Below, piece by piece: positions 1 to 11,799 of a stretch of 64,000 nucleotides of DNA (position 1 is the first letter of the stretch; each line of letters opens with the position of its first letter). Under the pieces are notes generated by a model that was given only the letters and a program-made list of their open reading frames with translations, did no database searches and was not told the DNA's origin. This DNA is from Simmondsia chinensis (Eukaryota > Streptophyta > Magnoliopsida > Caryophyllales > Simmondsiaceae). The position numbers were made by a program, and so were the translations under genes. The DNA lies in assembly GCA_018398585.1 (NCBI GenBank), contig JAGTTD010000022.1, positions 13,369,501-13,433,500 of the forward strand. Reading direction: 5' to 3'.

Positions 1-710
1 GGCGAAAAGAAAAAAAAAAAAGAAGGAAAATGTCTTTTGTGCCTGAACGGTATGGAAAATGAAATGGAAAAAAGTAATAAATTTTTTTTTTTTGTGAAAA
101 ATTGAGGTCCAGGCTAATTCTGACATTTTCAGAGTCTTAAGCGAAGATCTCAAATGGAACCTTCATATACAAAAGATTATAATAATTTTAATCATAAAAT
201 TTACTAATATTAACAATTGATACTTTAAGAATCACTATTCCAAAAATTTTGGGACTCCTAAAATTTGGGGCCCCTCCTGTTGAGGTAATTTTCAGAATTT
301 TATTTTTCTCTTGTCAATGAGATGAATGTTTAAAGAACTATGTAGGAACCAAAGGTCAGTAAAAGTATACCAAATAGACTAAATAATAATCGATCTAGTG
401 TTTTATTGAGCTCTAAAGTCTAGCTTAGATTGGTATTTATGTTAGCATTTTAAATATATCAACTAATCCAAGTCCAAGCCAGATCAAACAGAACACAAAT
501 AAGAGGCACAAATCAATGACTAATGATCGAATTGAATAATAACCAATTGTTTAGAAGGCTTTTTTCCCTTTTAGGGACTGGATGTGCGTTTGTAAGTTAT
601 TTATACTTCACATCTCAGTACTTAAACATGGAGGCACTAGACTTGTTGTTGTTGTTGTTGTAGCTCAATACTTAAACATAAGCATATAATATGTAAGCTA
701 TAGAAAATCG
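1..710. other. AT-rich non-coding stretch with repeat debris
   Basis: No gene is visible. Positions 80-290 resemble other copies in the window (13912-14105 and 39470-39650) that contain a run like 'ggggcccct' and AT-rich spacers, probably a decayed DNA transposon. Positions 629-661 are the last bases of a SINE on the + strand: a 'ggaggcactag' motif followed by five GTT units. The rest shows no recognisable structure. Confidence 0.4.
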
Positions 711-714
711 GATC

Positions 715-793
715 TGGTATATAATATGAGAAGTGTTCTCTTCTCCCTCACAACTCCGTGGGTCGAGTCTAAAAGGTCCGGTGAAACTTAACA
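715..793 (+). repeat. LTR remnant (TRIM-A type) abutting a copia leader
   Basis: The end of this stretch (ccgtgggtcgagtctaaaag, then ggtccggtgaaacttaaca) matches the 3' end of the TRIM-A LTRs at 8852-9048 and 9221-9442. It sits 110 bp upstream of the gag start of the copia element at 904, where the end of that element's 5' LTR should lie. The upstream part of the LTR is not recognisable. Either the copia element uses this LTR, or a TRIM remnant lies here by chance. Confidence 0.45.
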
Positions 794-903
794 TGGATCT
801 ATTCCAAGCATCGTCCTAGTGTTGGAAGAGCCACGGTTCAAGTTTCGTCCCCTCTGCTTTAATCTTGTTTTAATTGTATTATTTCGCATCCTTTGATTTT
901 ACA

Positions 904-2550
904 ATGTCGGGAGAAAGTGTTGAAAATTCCAATCAAAATTTTACCTCAATTGTTGCTTCAGGAGGAGTCCCTGATATAAATTCTCCCTATTATCTTCATC
1001 CCTCGGATCATCCGAAATTAGTTTTTGTTTAGGATACCTTGACTGGACCAAATTTTCCGTAATGGAGACATTCCATTTTGATAGCGTTTAAAGCAAAACA
1101 CAAAATTGATTTTCTTGATGGGACAATTGAAAAACCGGACGAAAATTCACCGGATTATGAGTATTGAAGTGCATGTGATAATATGGTGTCTGCTTGGCTT
1201 TCTAACTTTGTCTCTAAAGAGATTAATGCTAGTACAGCCTACTTCGAGACCTCGCGCGATGTATGGTTGGATTTGTATGAACGCTTTTCACAAGGGAACG
1301 TCCCTCATGTTTGCAAAATTAAGCGCGAAATCTCACACATAAAACAAGAAAATATGCCTATGTTTGATTATTTCACTAAACTGAGATTGTTGTGGGATGA
1401 GCTTTACACTTTAGTTGCCATACCTTCGTGCACTTGTGGATTCGCACAAGCCTTTGTGACCATTCGTGATATGGAGAGGTTACTTGATTTATTAATGGGT
1501 TTGGATCCATCCTTTTCTATGGTTCGATCTCAGTTGATGAATATGAAACCTCTCCCTTCGGTTGGTAGTGCCTACTCTACGTTGCTTCCAGAAGAGAAGC
1601 GACAAATGTTGCTTCCGGTAGTGTTGTCATCCCAGAAGCAGTAGCCCTTGCCGTTAAAGGAGTATTGTGGGGGTAGGCAGAAGTTCGTTTGGGCAGCCTC
1701 CCACACAATAATAGCTTGTCATGTTCTCATTGTAAAAGACAGGGTCATACAAGGGAATGGTGCTATGAACTCATTAGGTATCCTCCTGGGTGGAAGCAAC
1801 GAGGTCAGAATGGAGGTCAACGCATAGCCGCAGCGGCTGCAGAGCCACTTCAACCTGTGCAGCAGCACACGCCACAGCTGTTGCTACCCGGCCCAGACAC
1901 TCCAATCCGGGCTGGGCCGAGTTCGAACCAGATGGACAACCCGATTACAAGCCTCACAGGATCTCAATATCAACAGTTGTTAGCTCTCCTTAATCCTGAG
2001 AGTAATTCTACTTGCTTGAATCTGACAGGTCCAACATTTTTTAAGAATAAAGTTTGGATTATAGACACTGGTGCTTCCGATCATATAGTTCCTTCGAATT
2101 TTACTTTGGCCAATGTTTGAGTTAATAATGTGATTAAACCAGTCAAACTTCCGAATGGGTCGATCTTGCTAGTTTTACACGTGGTATGTGCCATAGTGTC
2201 GAAGGACATTAAGCTAGAGAATGTCTTACAAATACCCAGTTTTCATTGCAATTTACTTTCAGTAAGCAGGTTGAGTAGAGATAGAAATTGTGCATTAACT
2301 TTTTTTTTTCAAATCTTTGTATTATTCAGGACCTACCATCGAGGAAGTTAATTGGAGTCGGTAAAGAGCAGGATGGGCTATACTTCTTGGAGTCTCTTCC
2401 TGGTCCAAGAGTTGCACATGTCCGTGAATCTACCAAGGACGTTGTTTTGTGGCACCATAAGTTGGGCCACGTTCCGTTTACAAAGTTGTCTAATTTTCCG
2501 CATTTGGATTTTGGGTTTGAAGTTGATGTAGTTTGTGACTCATGTTACTG
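904..2550 (+). pseudogene. Ty1/copia gag-pol, 5' part (gag, zinc knuckle, protease, pre-integrase); interrupted
   Basis: Translation from ATG 904 gives a copia gag of the Retrotran_gag/UBN2 type, broken by in-frame stops near 1030, 1061 and 1165. The readable block at 1183-1644 includes the typical 'LWDELY' stretch. A CCHC zinc knuckle (CSHCKRQGHTREWC) lies near 1730-1770. The aspartic protease active site (WIIDTGASDH) is near 2056-2085. The GAG-pre-integrase domain (LWHHKLGHVPF) is near 2448-2480 and ends at the Cys of a CDSC motif. A - strand copia LTR begins at 2551. The integrase core that should follow is missing; the frame resumes at about 6956 with the end of the integrase. The element is dead from stops, frameshifts, insertion and deletion. 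Confidence 0.85.
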
Positions 2551-3002
2551 TGCAGAAATAAACAATACTCCCAGTATACAATCGGATCAAATACCATGAC
2601 AAATCGAGAAATAAATGGACCAAAAGAGAAAAGAAACAATGACACAATGATTTACGTGGAAACCCCTTTACAATCGAAAGGGGAGAAAACCACAGGTGAA
2701 GATCGAAGCTTTTATTATTGAATAAAAGAAGAATTACAATATCTCTCTCACACTCAATTTTATATGGTGGCGGTGCCGCTATGGGAAAACCTCACTTTTG
2801 GAATTGGATAATTTGTGACGTAACTCTACGTCCATATTTATAGACGCGCAAGAAACGTGGTTCCCGATCGATTGGCCTACTCACTGAAGGCGTCCTTCTT
2901 TTACGTAACTTTCCCGATCGATCAAGCTCCACCTCGATCGATCGGGCTCCTCACGGCTTCTCTTCTTTGAATACCAAGTAATTTTGAGACATTTTTCTAA
3001 CA
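2551..3002 (-). repeat. 3' LTR of nested copia element A
   Basis: On the - strand the LTR begins TGTTAGAAAAATGTC (+ strand end 3002) and ends TTCTGCA (+ strand 2551), giving TG...CA ends and 452 bp. A polypurine-like stretch lies just outside 3002 on the RNase H side. The LTR of element B at 61826-62304 has the same ends and layout. Between about 2866 and 2946 the LTR carries several copies of the palindrome CGATCGATCG or its half (see findings). Confidence 0.85.
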
Positions 3003-3089
3003 AATATCCACCTTGGCTCAAAATTAAAATCAACAATAAAACAACTCCACCTTCTCCACAAACGCCCCCTCAACCGAGGCTAACACACA

Positions 3090-6000
3090 TCATACTGAAA
3101 GACCCACCAAATTCGAGCAATGCTTGAACTTGCTCCCTGGTAGAACCTTAGTGAACATGTCAACTAGATTGTCCTCAATCCCAATCTTCTTCAACTCCAT
3201 CTTCCGCTCGTCAATCAGATCTCTAATAAAGTGATGCTTCACATCTATATGCTTCGTTCTGTCATGATGTGATATCTGATCTTTCGTTAGGTGAATGGCA
3301 GACTGACTATCACTGTAGACTCTAACTGTGCCCTGCTCAACACTAATTTTACTGATCAATCCTCTCAACCAGATGGTTTCTTTGAATGCTTCTGTCACTG
3401 CTATATACTTGGCCTCTGTAGTAGACTGTGTTGTAACAGACTGTACACACGCTCTCCAACTGATAGCTGTGTCACCTAAACAAAACACATACCCTGATAT
3501 GGACTTCCTCTTATTGAGGTCTCCATCATAATTAGAATCTACATACCCAACCGAACAGCACTTACTTTTCCCATATTCCAAACACAAATCAGAAGTTCCA
3601 CGAAGATACCTGAGAATCCACTTCACAGCATGCCATTGCTCTTTACCGGGATTCACCATGTACCTACTAACTCTGCTCACTGCAAAAGCAATATCTGGAC
3701 GCGTGCAAACCATTGCATACATAATACTGCCCACTGCACTAGAATAGGGAATATGAGACATGTACCTGACATCCTCCTCAGTCTGAGACGAATTTAATGC
3801 TGAGAGTCAGAAATGAGCTGCTAAGGGCATGCTAACTAGATTAGCATCCTTCATATGAAACCTGTCTAACACCTTCTCAATATACTTCTCCTGAGCCAAG
3901 TATAATTTTTCGGCTTTTCGATTTCTACAAATTTTCATGCCTAAGATCGTCTTAGCTGCTCCAAGATATTTCAACTCAAACTCACTCTTCAACATAGATT
4001 TTAAATCATCAACATCCTTCATGTCTCGTGCTGCAATCAACCTATCATCAACATACAAAAGCAAATAAACAAAGCCTAAATCAGTCTTTCTGAAGTACGG
4101 ATAACTGTCGTACTTACTTCTGATGTACCCATAACCTGTCATGAACTGATCAAATCTCCTATACCACTGCCTAGGAGATTGCTTCAAACCATATAAAGAC
4201 CTTTCAAGCAAACACACATGATCTTCCTTTCCTTCTATAACAAAACCCTCAGGCTGATGCATAAAGATACTTTCTTCTAGTTCACCATGCAAAAATGCAA
4301 TATTTACATCCAACTGCTCAAGTTCTAAGTCATGCATAGCAACTAAAGACAAAAGTGCACGAATCGAAGTATGTCTAAATACAGGTGAGAATATGTCATG
4401 AAAATCAACACCCTGTACCTGACTGTAGCCTTTAGCTACCAAGCGTGCCTTGTATCTTGCATCTTCAACTCCAGGAATGCCCTCTTTTCTTTTGAAGACC
4501 CATTTGCAACCAATTAGTCTTTTCCCTGTTTGAGGCTCCACCAGCTCCCAAGTCTGATTCTTATGAAGAGACTGCATCTCTTCATTCATAGCAATGAGCC
4601 ACTTCTCAGTATTTGATCTCGATACAGCCTTTGAATAAGAAGTTGGCTCACTGTCATCTAACGACTCAGCAGTAGTGAGGGCATAAACAATCATCTCCTC
4701 ATACCCATATCTCGCAGGAGGCTTGATCTGACGCCTCGGTCTACCACTAGCTAAAGTATTATTCTCCACCTGCTGACCTATTTCTGCATTATCAATAACA
4801 ACATCAGAAACCCGTGCCTGAGGTACTGGAATACTCTCTAGCTGAACGACCGACTGAACTGAATGTATCTGAACTGTATCACTGTCAATAGAGGGTGTGT
4901 GTGGCGGATGTAATAGAGCAGACTCATCAAAGGAACATCTCTACTAGTCAGAAACTTCTGAGCACTTGGATCCAACAATCTATATCCCTTCACACCTGAC
5001 GAATAACTAAGAAAGATGCATTTCTTGGCCCTAGGCTCCAGCGTGCCATCATTAACATATGCATATGTAGGACAACCAAATACTTTAATCTAAGAATAAT
5101 CAGAAGTAGAACCAAACCATACCTCCACAGGTATCTTCATCTGCAATGAAGAGTGAGGTGTCTTGTTCACAAGATATCAAGCCATGCTAACTGCTTCTGC
5201 CCACCATTCTCTTTTCAAACCTGCATTTGAAAGCATATATTGAGCCTTCTCAAGTAACGTCCTGTTTAATCTTTCAGCCACTCCATTTTGCTGAGGTCGA
5301 CCTGTACATGTCCTGTGTCTGACTATACCCTGATCTTCACAAAATCTAGTGAAGTCACCTTCAATAAACTCAAGATTATTATCAGTCCTCAACCTCTTGA
5401 TCGGCTTCCCTATCTGTTTTTCAAGTAGAAACTTCCATTTCTTGAAGATATCATACACTTCATTTTTCTACTTCAGAAAATAGACCCAAGCTTTACGTGA
5501 GTAGTCATCAGTAAACATCAGAAGATACCTGGGCCCACCTTCAGAAGCCACTCTGTAACGTCCCCACAGATCAGAATGTATGTAATCTAATGTTCCCTTT
5601 GTCTGTTGCACTGCTGACTTGAAGCTGACTCTTTTCTACTTCCCATAAGTATAGTGCTCACAGAATTCCATCAGTCCTGTTGACTAACCACAAATCATTC
5701 CCCTCTTACTCAGCTCAGATAATGCCTTATCACCATTGTGACCCATTCTCATGTGCCACAGTCTTGTGACCTCTGCATCTATCATAGCATATGTGGGAAC
5801 AGCAATTGAACCTGTCATGGTTGTACCTGCAAGCTCATATAAAGTACCAACCCTATTTCCTTTCATCACAACTAAAGCACCCTTACTGGCCCTCATTACT
5901 CCACCTTCAGCAGTGTACTTGTACTCACTAGACTCAAGGGTACCTAGAGCAATCAAGTTCTTCTTTAACTCTGGGACGTGACGTACATCACTCAAAGTTC

Positions 6001-6950
6001 TAATAGCCCCATCAAACATCCTCACATCAACTGTTCCAATCCCCACTACCTTACAAGCAGCATCGTTACCCATCAAGACAACTCCACCTTGTATTAACTT
6101 ATACGTGGAGAACCAATCTCTATTTCGAGTAATGTGATATTAACAACCCGAATCCATGACCCACTTATCCTTGGACCTAGACTGAGAATCAACAACTAAT
6201 AGAAACCCCCCATCACTATTATCCTCTACAACACTAGCCTCAACGGACTTACATTTGCCCTGGTCACCCCTGTTACCCTCTTTCAATTTATTCTTATAAT
6301 TGTAACAATCTTTCTTTATTTCCCTTTCTTATGACAATAATGGTATGACAGGTTCTTATGTCTAGATTTAGACCTAGACTTTTTCCCACCATTGGATCCC
6401 CTATGTTCTGGTCTACCTCTCACATGCAAACCACTACCTGAGTCATTCACCGAGTCAGATAACTCCCTATCTACTCATTCTTTACTCACACGATTTTTTT
6501 TCACCTCATCAACAGTAATGGTCGGCCTACCCCCATATATCATGCTTTCTACAAAGCCCTTATACGAATTAGAGAGCGAACATAGTAATAACATAGCTTG
6601 ATCCTCGTCCTTAGGGACATCATCCAATTCCTTTAATTGTTGTATAATAGAGGTAAACTCGCTAAGGTAGTTTTTAAGAGATGTACCTTCTGTCATATGG
6701 AACGTGAACAACCGACGCTTCATTGCGAGTTTGTTGGAGACTGATTTGTGGCAAAACATGTCTAACAATTTCGCCCATAACTCTTTTGCGGTTTCCATCT
6801 CCAATACTTCTGACAGTACATCATCAGCCAAACACATCTGAATCGCCGTGAGAGCCTTATCATCCATCTCTTCCCATTGTGCCTTGGTCATAGTCTCGGG
6901 TTTCTTCTCTTTCCTCTCCAGTGCTTTCTTTAAGCCGTTCTGAGGCGGGC
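3090..6950 (-). pseudogene. Ty1/copia element A gag-pol (Tnt1/Tork-like), 5'-truncated and decayed
   Basis: Read on the - strand from 6950 down. Gag lacks its first residues and starts at GLKKALERKEKKPETM; the main block is 6891-6475. A frameshifted zinc knuckle (CHYC) lies near 6340. The protease keeps WVMDSG but has a stop just after it (about 6140). The pre-integrase block is 6076-5684 (LWHMRMGHNG), and the integrase block at 5458-5177 has RTDNN and QQNGVAERLNRT. The reverse transcriptase at 4769-3807 keeps a YVDD-containing active site (LLLYVDDRLIAA). RNase H is at 3761-3090 (STTEAKY, TKHIDVKHHF). Stops occur in the protease, integrase and after the RT. The 5' LTR and primer binding site are absent at the right edge, so the element cannot be complete. 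It lies inside the + strand copia element. Confidence 0.9.
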
Positions 6951-6955
6951 CTACT

Positions 6956-8724
6956 GAAGTATTTTTGGGGAGAGTGTGTGTTGACAGCGGCTTATTTGAT
7001 CAATCTCATGCCCACTCTCCGGTTGCAAAATCATTGTCCACAAGAGGTATTGTAGGGAAAAATTCCTTCTTATAGTCAGGTCCTTATGTTATGTTCCTTC
7101 TAAGGACAGAGGAAATGATAAATCTGGGGCTCGTGCTAATCGTTGTGTTTTCGTTGGGTACCGTCATGGAAAGAAGGGGTACAAAGTTTACGACTTGGAC
7201 AATAAGAAGATTCTGATTTCTCGTGATGTGTTTTTCGGGAAGCCGGGTTTCCACTTCTCAAAAAATAGGGACTAAGTAATTTGCAAAAGGATCCGATTGG
7301 CGAAGTAGCAATTGATGCACCACCAGAGGGTGGCGGCATCACCAATCGACACCAGCAAGTTGGTGATAGTACAATCAACCAGCACCAGCTCACTGACGTT
7401 GGTATAGAAAACCGACACTAGGAAGGTGGTTTCAGTATAGAAAACCGACACCAGGAGGTTGGTGTTGGCCTCCAAAATGATGATAGGGTTGAGGGGGAGT
7501 TGACAAAGGTGGTTAGAGATCGACCGACTCAAGCTCGTTCAATGCCAACCAAGTATCGGGATTATGTGTGTGATGTTCCCACTTCTATGGCCCATCCAGC
7601 TCATACCACTCCTTCAACTGACTCGGGTCTAAATTATCCTTTATCAAATTTTGTTTCACATGCACGATTATCTAACTCTCATTTGGGTTTTCTTGTGGCC
7701 ATCACTTCTAGTGATGAGCAGAAGTATTTTGCACAGGCAGTTTAGTGCCCTTTATGGTGGGAGGCAATGGAAAAGGAAATATTGGCACTTGAGCAAAACA
7801 AGACATGGGCCTTAGAAGAGCTTCCATCGGGGAAGCGAGCTATTGACTCAAAGTGGGTGTATAAAATAAAGTACAAATTAGACAGTTTGGTTGAACGTTA
7901 TAAGGACCGACTCATTGCGAAAGGATATACACATGTTGAAGGTATTGATTATCAGACACTTTTGCTCTCGTTGCAAAACTTGTTACACTTAGATGTGTTC
8001 TTGTAGTTACCACAGCAAGAAATTGGATAATACATCAGTTAAAGGTGAATAACGCGTTTCTTCACAGTGATCTTGATGAGGAAGTTTACATGAAACTTCC
8101 CTAAGGTTTTGAAAAGCAACATGTTGGAAAAGTTTGTCATTGGCGAAAGTCCCTTTAAGGGTTAAAACAGGCCTCCCGTAACAAGAATGAGAAATTTACG
8201 TCATTTATGATAAATATTGGTTTTAGACAATCCAGGTCTGATTACTCGCTTTTTGTTTATTCACATGGTGTGGTGTATATGGCAATTTTAGTATATGTAG
8301 ATGACATCATTATAACAGGCAACGACTTGAAGGAAATTGAAAATGCAAAGTCGTTGGTAGATAAACAGTTTGGAATTAAGAACTTGGGTCCAGTTAAATA
8401 TTTCCTAGGAATCAAGGTAGCTCGTTTGTCGGAGGGGTTAGTTTTAAGTAAACTTAAGCACCCTCTAGACATTTTAAGCAAAGCTGGGTTATTGGGTGCC
8501 AAACCTATGTCCACACCTATAGTCCAAAATCATCACTTAACCGATAGAGAAGAGGAGCCTATTAAGATCCGGGTCAATATCATCAATTAATTGGAAGGTT
8601 GTTGTACCGAACCATTACTCGTCTTGACATTTGCTATGCCGTTCGTATTCTAAATCAGTTTATGCATGATCTATGGGTTCCTCATCTAGAGGTTGCTTCT
8701 CGGGTACTACGCTACATAAAAGGT
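6956..8724 (+). pseudogene. Ty1/copia gag-pol, 3' part (end of integrase, reverse transcriptase, start of RNase H)
   Basis: This continues the element that starts at 904. From about 6956 the frame reads FWGECVLTAAYLIN, the conserved C-terminal part of a copia integrase core, then SGARANRCVFVGY near 7125-7165. RT begins near 7767 (WALEELPSGKRAIDSKWVYK), has a broken middle (8040-8200), and keeps the YVDD box (ILVYVDDIIITGND) near 8284-8325. The RNase H-proximal motif ends with VLRYIKG at about 8724, where TRIM-A-type sequence takes over. Several stops and frame changes are present. The integrase catalytic core between 2550 and 6956 is lost. Confidence 0.85.
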
Positions 8725-8851
8725 GATCTCTTCTTTCTCACAACTCTAGTGTGAGATTCTAATTACTAGACTCACATGTAGATTCTCAACACTCCCCCTC
8801 ACATGAGTCTATGACAAACGCAACACTCACCTTCTCCAATATAAGGGGGAG
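8725..8851 (-). repeat. Inverted partial TRIM-A copy
   Basis: The stretch reads as the reverse complement of the tail of the TRIM-A internal region plus the beginning of its LTR, i.e. of about 9165-9290. It contains 'tgtgagattctaattacta' on the + strand against the LTR phrase 'tagtaattagaatcccaca'. Together with 8852-8925 and 9221-9295 it could form a hairpin of about 70 bp or more. Confidence 0.7.
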
Positions 8852-9442
8852 TGTTGAGACTCCACATGTGAATCTAGTAATTATAAGCCCACATTAGAGT
8901 TGTGAGAGAAAAGATCACTTTATAAGTCTAATGAGTTGCTCCACCTTGGCCAATTGGTTTTAGGATGGAACCCTACTTGTGTTTATACGTGGATCTCATG
9001 TGTGCCCACTCCATGGGTCGGGCCTAAAAGGTCCGGTGAACCTTAACACGGTATCAGAGTGAGTTGATAATCCATATGTCTTGTTTGTCACACCGTGTCC
9101 TCATAAAGAGGGGGTGCATTTGAATTTGTTGTACCGAGAGCCTCTCTAGTGAATGTTGGATCCAAGTGGATCGGAGAAGGCGAGTGTTGCGTTTATCATA
9201 GACTCACATGTGAAGGGGAGTGTTGAGACTCCACATGTGAGTCTAGTAATTAGAATCCCACATTGGAGTTGTAAGAGAGAAGAGATCACTTTATAAGCAC
9301 AAGTATGATTTCATCCTAAAACCAATTGGCAGATGAGGAACCTGATATAAATGTAGATGAGGAACCCCACTTGCGCTTATATTTGGATCTCATGTATGCC
9401 AACTCCATGGGTTGGGCCTAAAAGGTCCGGTGAAACTCAACA
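8852..9442 (+). mobile_element. TRIM-A element (miniature LTR retrotransposon), complete
   Basis: Two direct repeats with TG...CA ends flank about 170 bp without coding capacity. LTR1 is 8852-9048 (197 bp, starts TGTTGAGACTCCACATGTG, ends CCTTAACA). LTR2 is 9221-9442 (222 bp, starts identically, ends CTCAACA, with a short internal insertion near 9330-9360). LTR1 is followed by cggtatcagag, close to the plant initiator-Met tRNA primer binding site TGGTATCAGAGC. LTR2 is preceded by the polypurine tract gtgaaggggag. No clean 5-bp target duplication is visible, perhaps because the left flank is itself TRIM-A sequence. Size and structure fit the TRIM class. Further copies lie at 14233-14817, 29787-30339 and 57665-58450. 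Confidence 0.85.
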
Positions 9443-10244
9443 AGATGTGTATGTTACTTGAGTTTAAATCTTGTTATAAGTGTGTATTTTGTTATGTCAA
9501 ATTACAAGCTTGATTATTTAGATTTTTTGGACAATTAAAAATACTCTTTGGATTGTATGTATGTATTATGAAGATTTATTAAGTTCATCCTACCATATTG
9601 TGGTGATGCCTAATTGTGTAGGCTAGTTTGTTCTTCGAATGTAATTAAATATCCTTATGATGAGCAACTTCTAAGGTAAGGAATCTACATTTGTTTCTTC
9701 AGCCTTTATTTTAATTTTAGTCTCCACTATTGATAGTTGGCCATATAAACATAACCTGTTTACCATGGATTTACTTATTTCAGGTAGTGAATGGTGGATG
9801 AAGTTGGTAATACATCCAAAAACAACGACAGATTCATAATAGATAATTTTGTCTCACATAGTATGCTATTTATAATGTAGAAAACAGTCATTGCTAATGT
9901 GTGTAGTGTCACGGCAAATAAATCTGTCACAAATAACATGCTATTTAAGACGGAGTAAAAAAAAGTCCAAATATTTAATTCATCATTTACGATGAGACCT
10001 TCTACGACAACAGACGACAAATCCTCCATCTCATCCAGGACGAAAAAAGGATCTTTTGCGTTGTACTTTTCTGTCTTCTTTGGTCATTTCTCTTGAAATA
10101 GTCTTGTAGTAAAAAACCATTATAATTTTACATACCCTTCAATATTAAAATCAAATTACAAAAAAAAATAAAAAATGAGATGAAAATTTTATGAACCTCT
10201 GTCATGTTACATAAGCCATGCGTGCATCCATGCATAACCACAAT
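9443..10244. other. Non-coding, no recognised feature
   Basis: AT-rich sequence with no exon-like frame, no repeat shared with the rest of the window and no RNA gene that I can identify. Confidence 0.5.
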
Positions 10245-10365
10245 AGCCACCAAGTGCCTAAAGGGCTCCCACCGAGGCGGGTCTAGGAAGAATGAAATGT
10301 ACGCAACCTTACCCCTATAGGGTACTACCTAGCGGGGACGATGTTTCTGAAGCGCACCCAACTCT
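10245..10365 (-). mobile_element. SINE fragment with TTG-type 3' module
   Basis: The reverse complement carries the shared 3' module of the window's SINEs: ggggtaaggttgcgtaca, a spacer, 'ggtgggagccctttaggcac'. The GTT tail itself has been lost or mutated. The 5' head is too degraded to assign. Confidence 0.6.
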
Positions 10366-10470
10366 AAAAAGCATAAAATAGAATGATATTTATAAATCAA
10401 GTCAAGTCAAATAAAGTAATATCAAATATGCAAGCACCAATAGAGCAGCAACAACAGCAATAGCGAACAT

Positions 10471-11206
10471 TGTTGGTGCAAACTCTCACAAATCCTGCAA
10501 AACGGGTATCCAAAGATCTCAGGGGTAGAGGCCATGTGATCACTTTTCTTAAGACTTATTTCGGCATACGAAATAGTCTCGGGGATAGAACAACAACCAA
10601 AAATGATGAAGTGAGAATGTGTAAGAGGAGAGATAGAAGAGATATACAGAATGATGTTTTTTGCAAGAACTTTCACAAACAAACATAAGCGTTTCTCTTA
10701 GATCTTTCAATCTTTTTCTCTCAACGTTCTTTTCAATCTTTCATGTCGTCATCAAACAATCAAAGAGGGGAATATATATGTAAGTGAGTGAAGAGACATC
10801 CTAAAACACATCCCAATGAACTGCCAAAAAACCGAGAAAAATCGTGTGAGTAATGGTCAAAACTACCCTATGTGTCAACACACTAGGTTGTGTGTCGACA
10901 CTCATGTTACTGTAATTTTGTGTGTCGAAGTGAATGTTGACACTTACTTCAACACACACCTTACTGTAAGCTTGTGTGTAGACACGCAGAGCCCCTTTCT
11001 GGGCTTTTATAAGACCTATGTGTCGAGACATGGTCTCTGTGTATCAACACATAGCTGCTTCAGTTTGGTTCTGTAGAATTATGTGTCAACACACGAGCCA
11101 TGTGTGTGTCAACACACACCCCAATCAAGTTAAATACACTTCAAACAACTTTGGGACAAATCTCAAACACTTTATTAATAATCCTTATTTTGAAAATACA
11201 ACAACA
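10471..11206 (-). repeat. 3' LTR of a copia remnant, with palindrome array
   Basis: Ends are TGTTG (10471) and CAACA (11206). Just outside, the + strand reads ttccccccacc, the complement of a polypurine tract, which sets the - orientation. A TATA-like run (gaatatatatg) lies near 10770. Between about 10865 and 11125 the palindrome TGTGTCGACACA and close variants recur at least seven times. It is followed at higher coordinates by RNase H and RT fragments on the same strand. Confidence 0.65.
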
Positions 11207-11799
11207 TTCCCCCCACCATTTTCAAAATACAATCATTCTTAAATATAACATCTCAAGATTAAAGGAGGCTTTATTGTGCATCAATGAAAGTGTCTCTCAA
11301 TTGAACCCCCAGCTAGTGAAGACACGTTTATAGTTAATCGGATCAAAAATGGTAGACCAAGCTTTGAACCATACAAACCATTTCACTAACCGAACATATC
11401 TCCACATACAAGAGTAACAACCCTACAATTCCTAGATCGACACATTTGCGGCCTTGTGTCTTGTACCCTTCGTGAGTATTTCAGAGTCAAACCCTTAGTC
11501 AAAAATCACTCTTTGAAGTGGCCAAACTTTACACTCACTAAGGTGGATGCCATTGATCATGTCCCTGCGACATGACATTCAATAATAATATGCATTAGGG
11601 TCCATTAAGAATATATGCTCATCCTCTTAGTATCTTTGACGTAGGTTCCAAGCACTTCGCACCCAGGGATGGAAAAATCCTCATTTAGTGCTTGCAGTCA
11701 CACCGATGATAAATCTCTCTCATTGAACTTGAGACCTGGCGTCAAGTTGAGGGCCTATCATGGGTGACTTATAGTGACAGGTCAACCCCATCCCTTCAC

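Noticed and set aside
10865..11125. CRISPR-like array
   Set aside because: The repeats are short, imperfect palindromes with irregular spacing inside a plant LTR.
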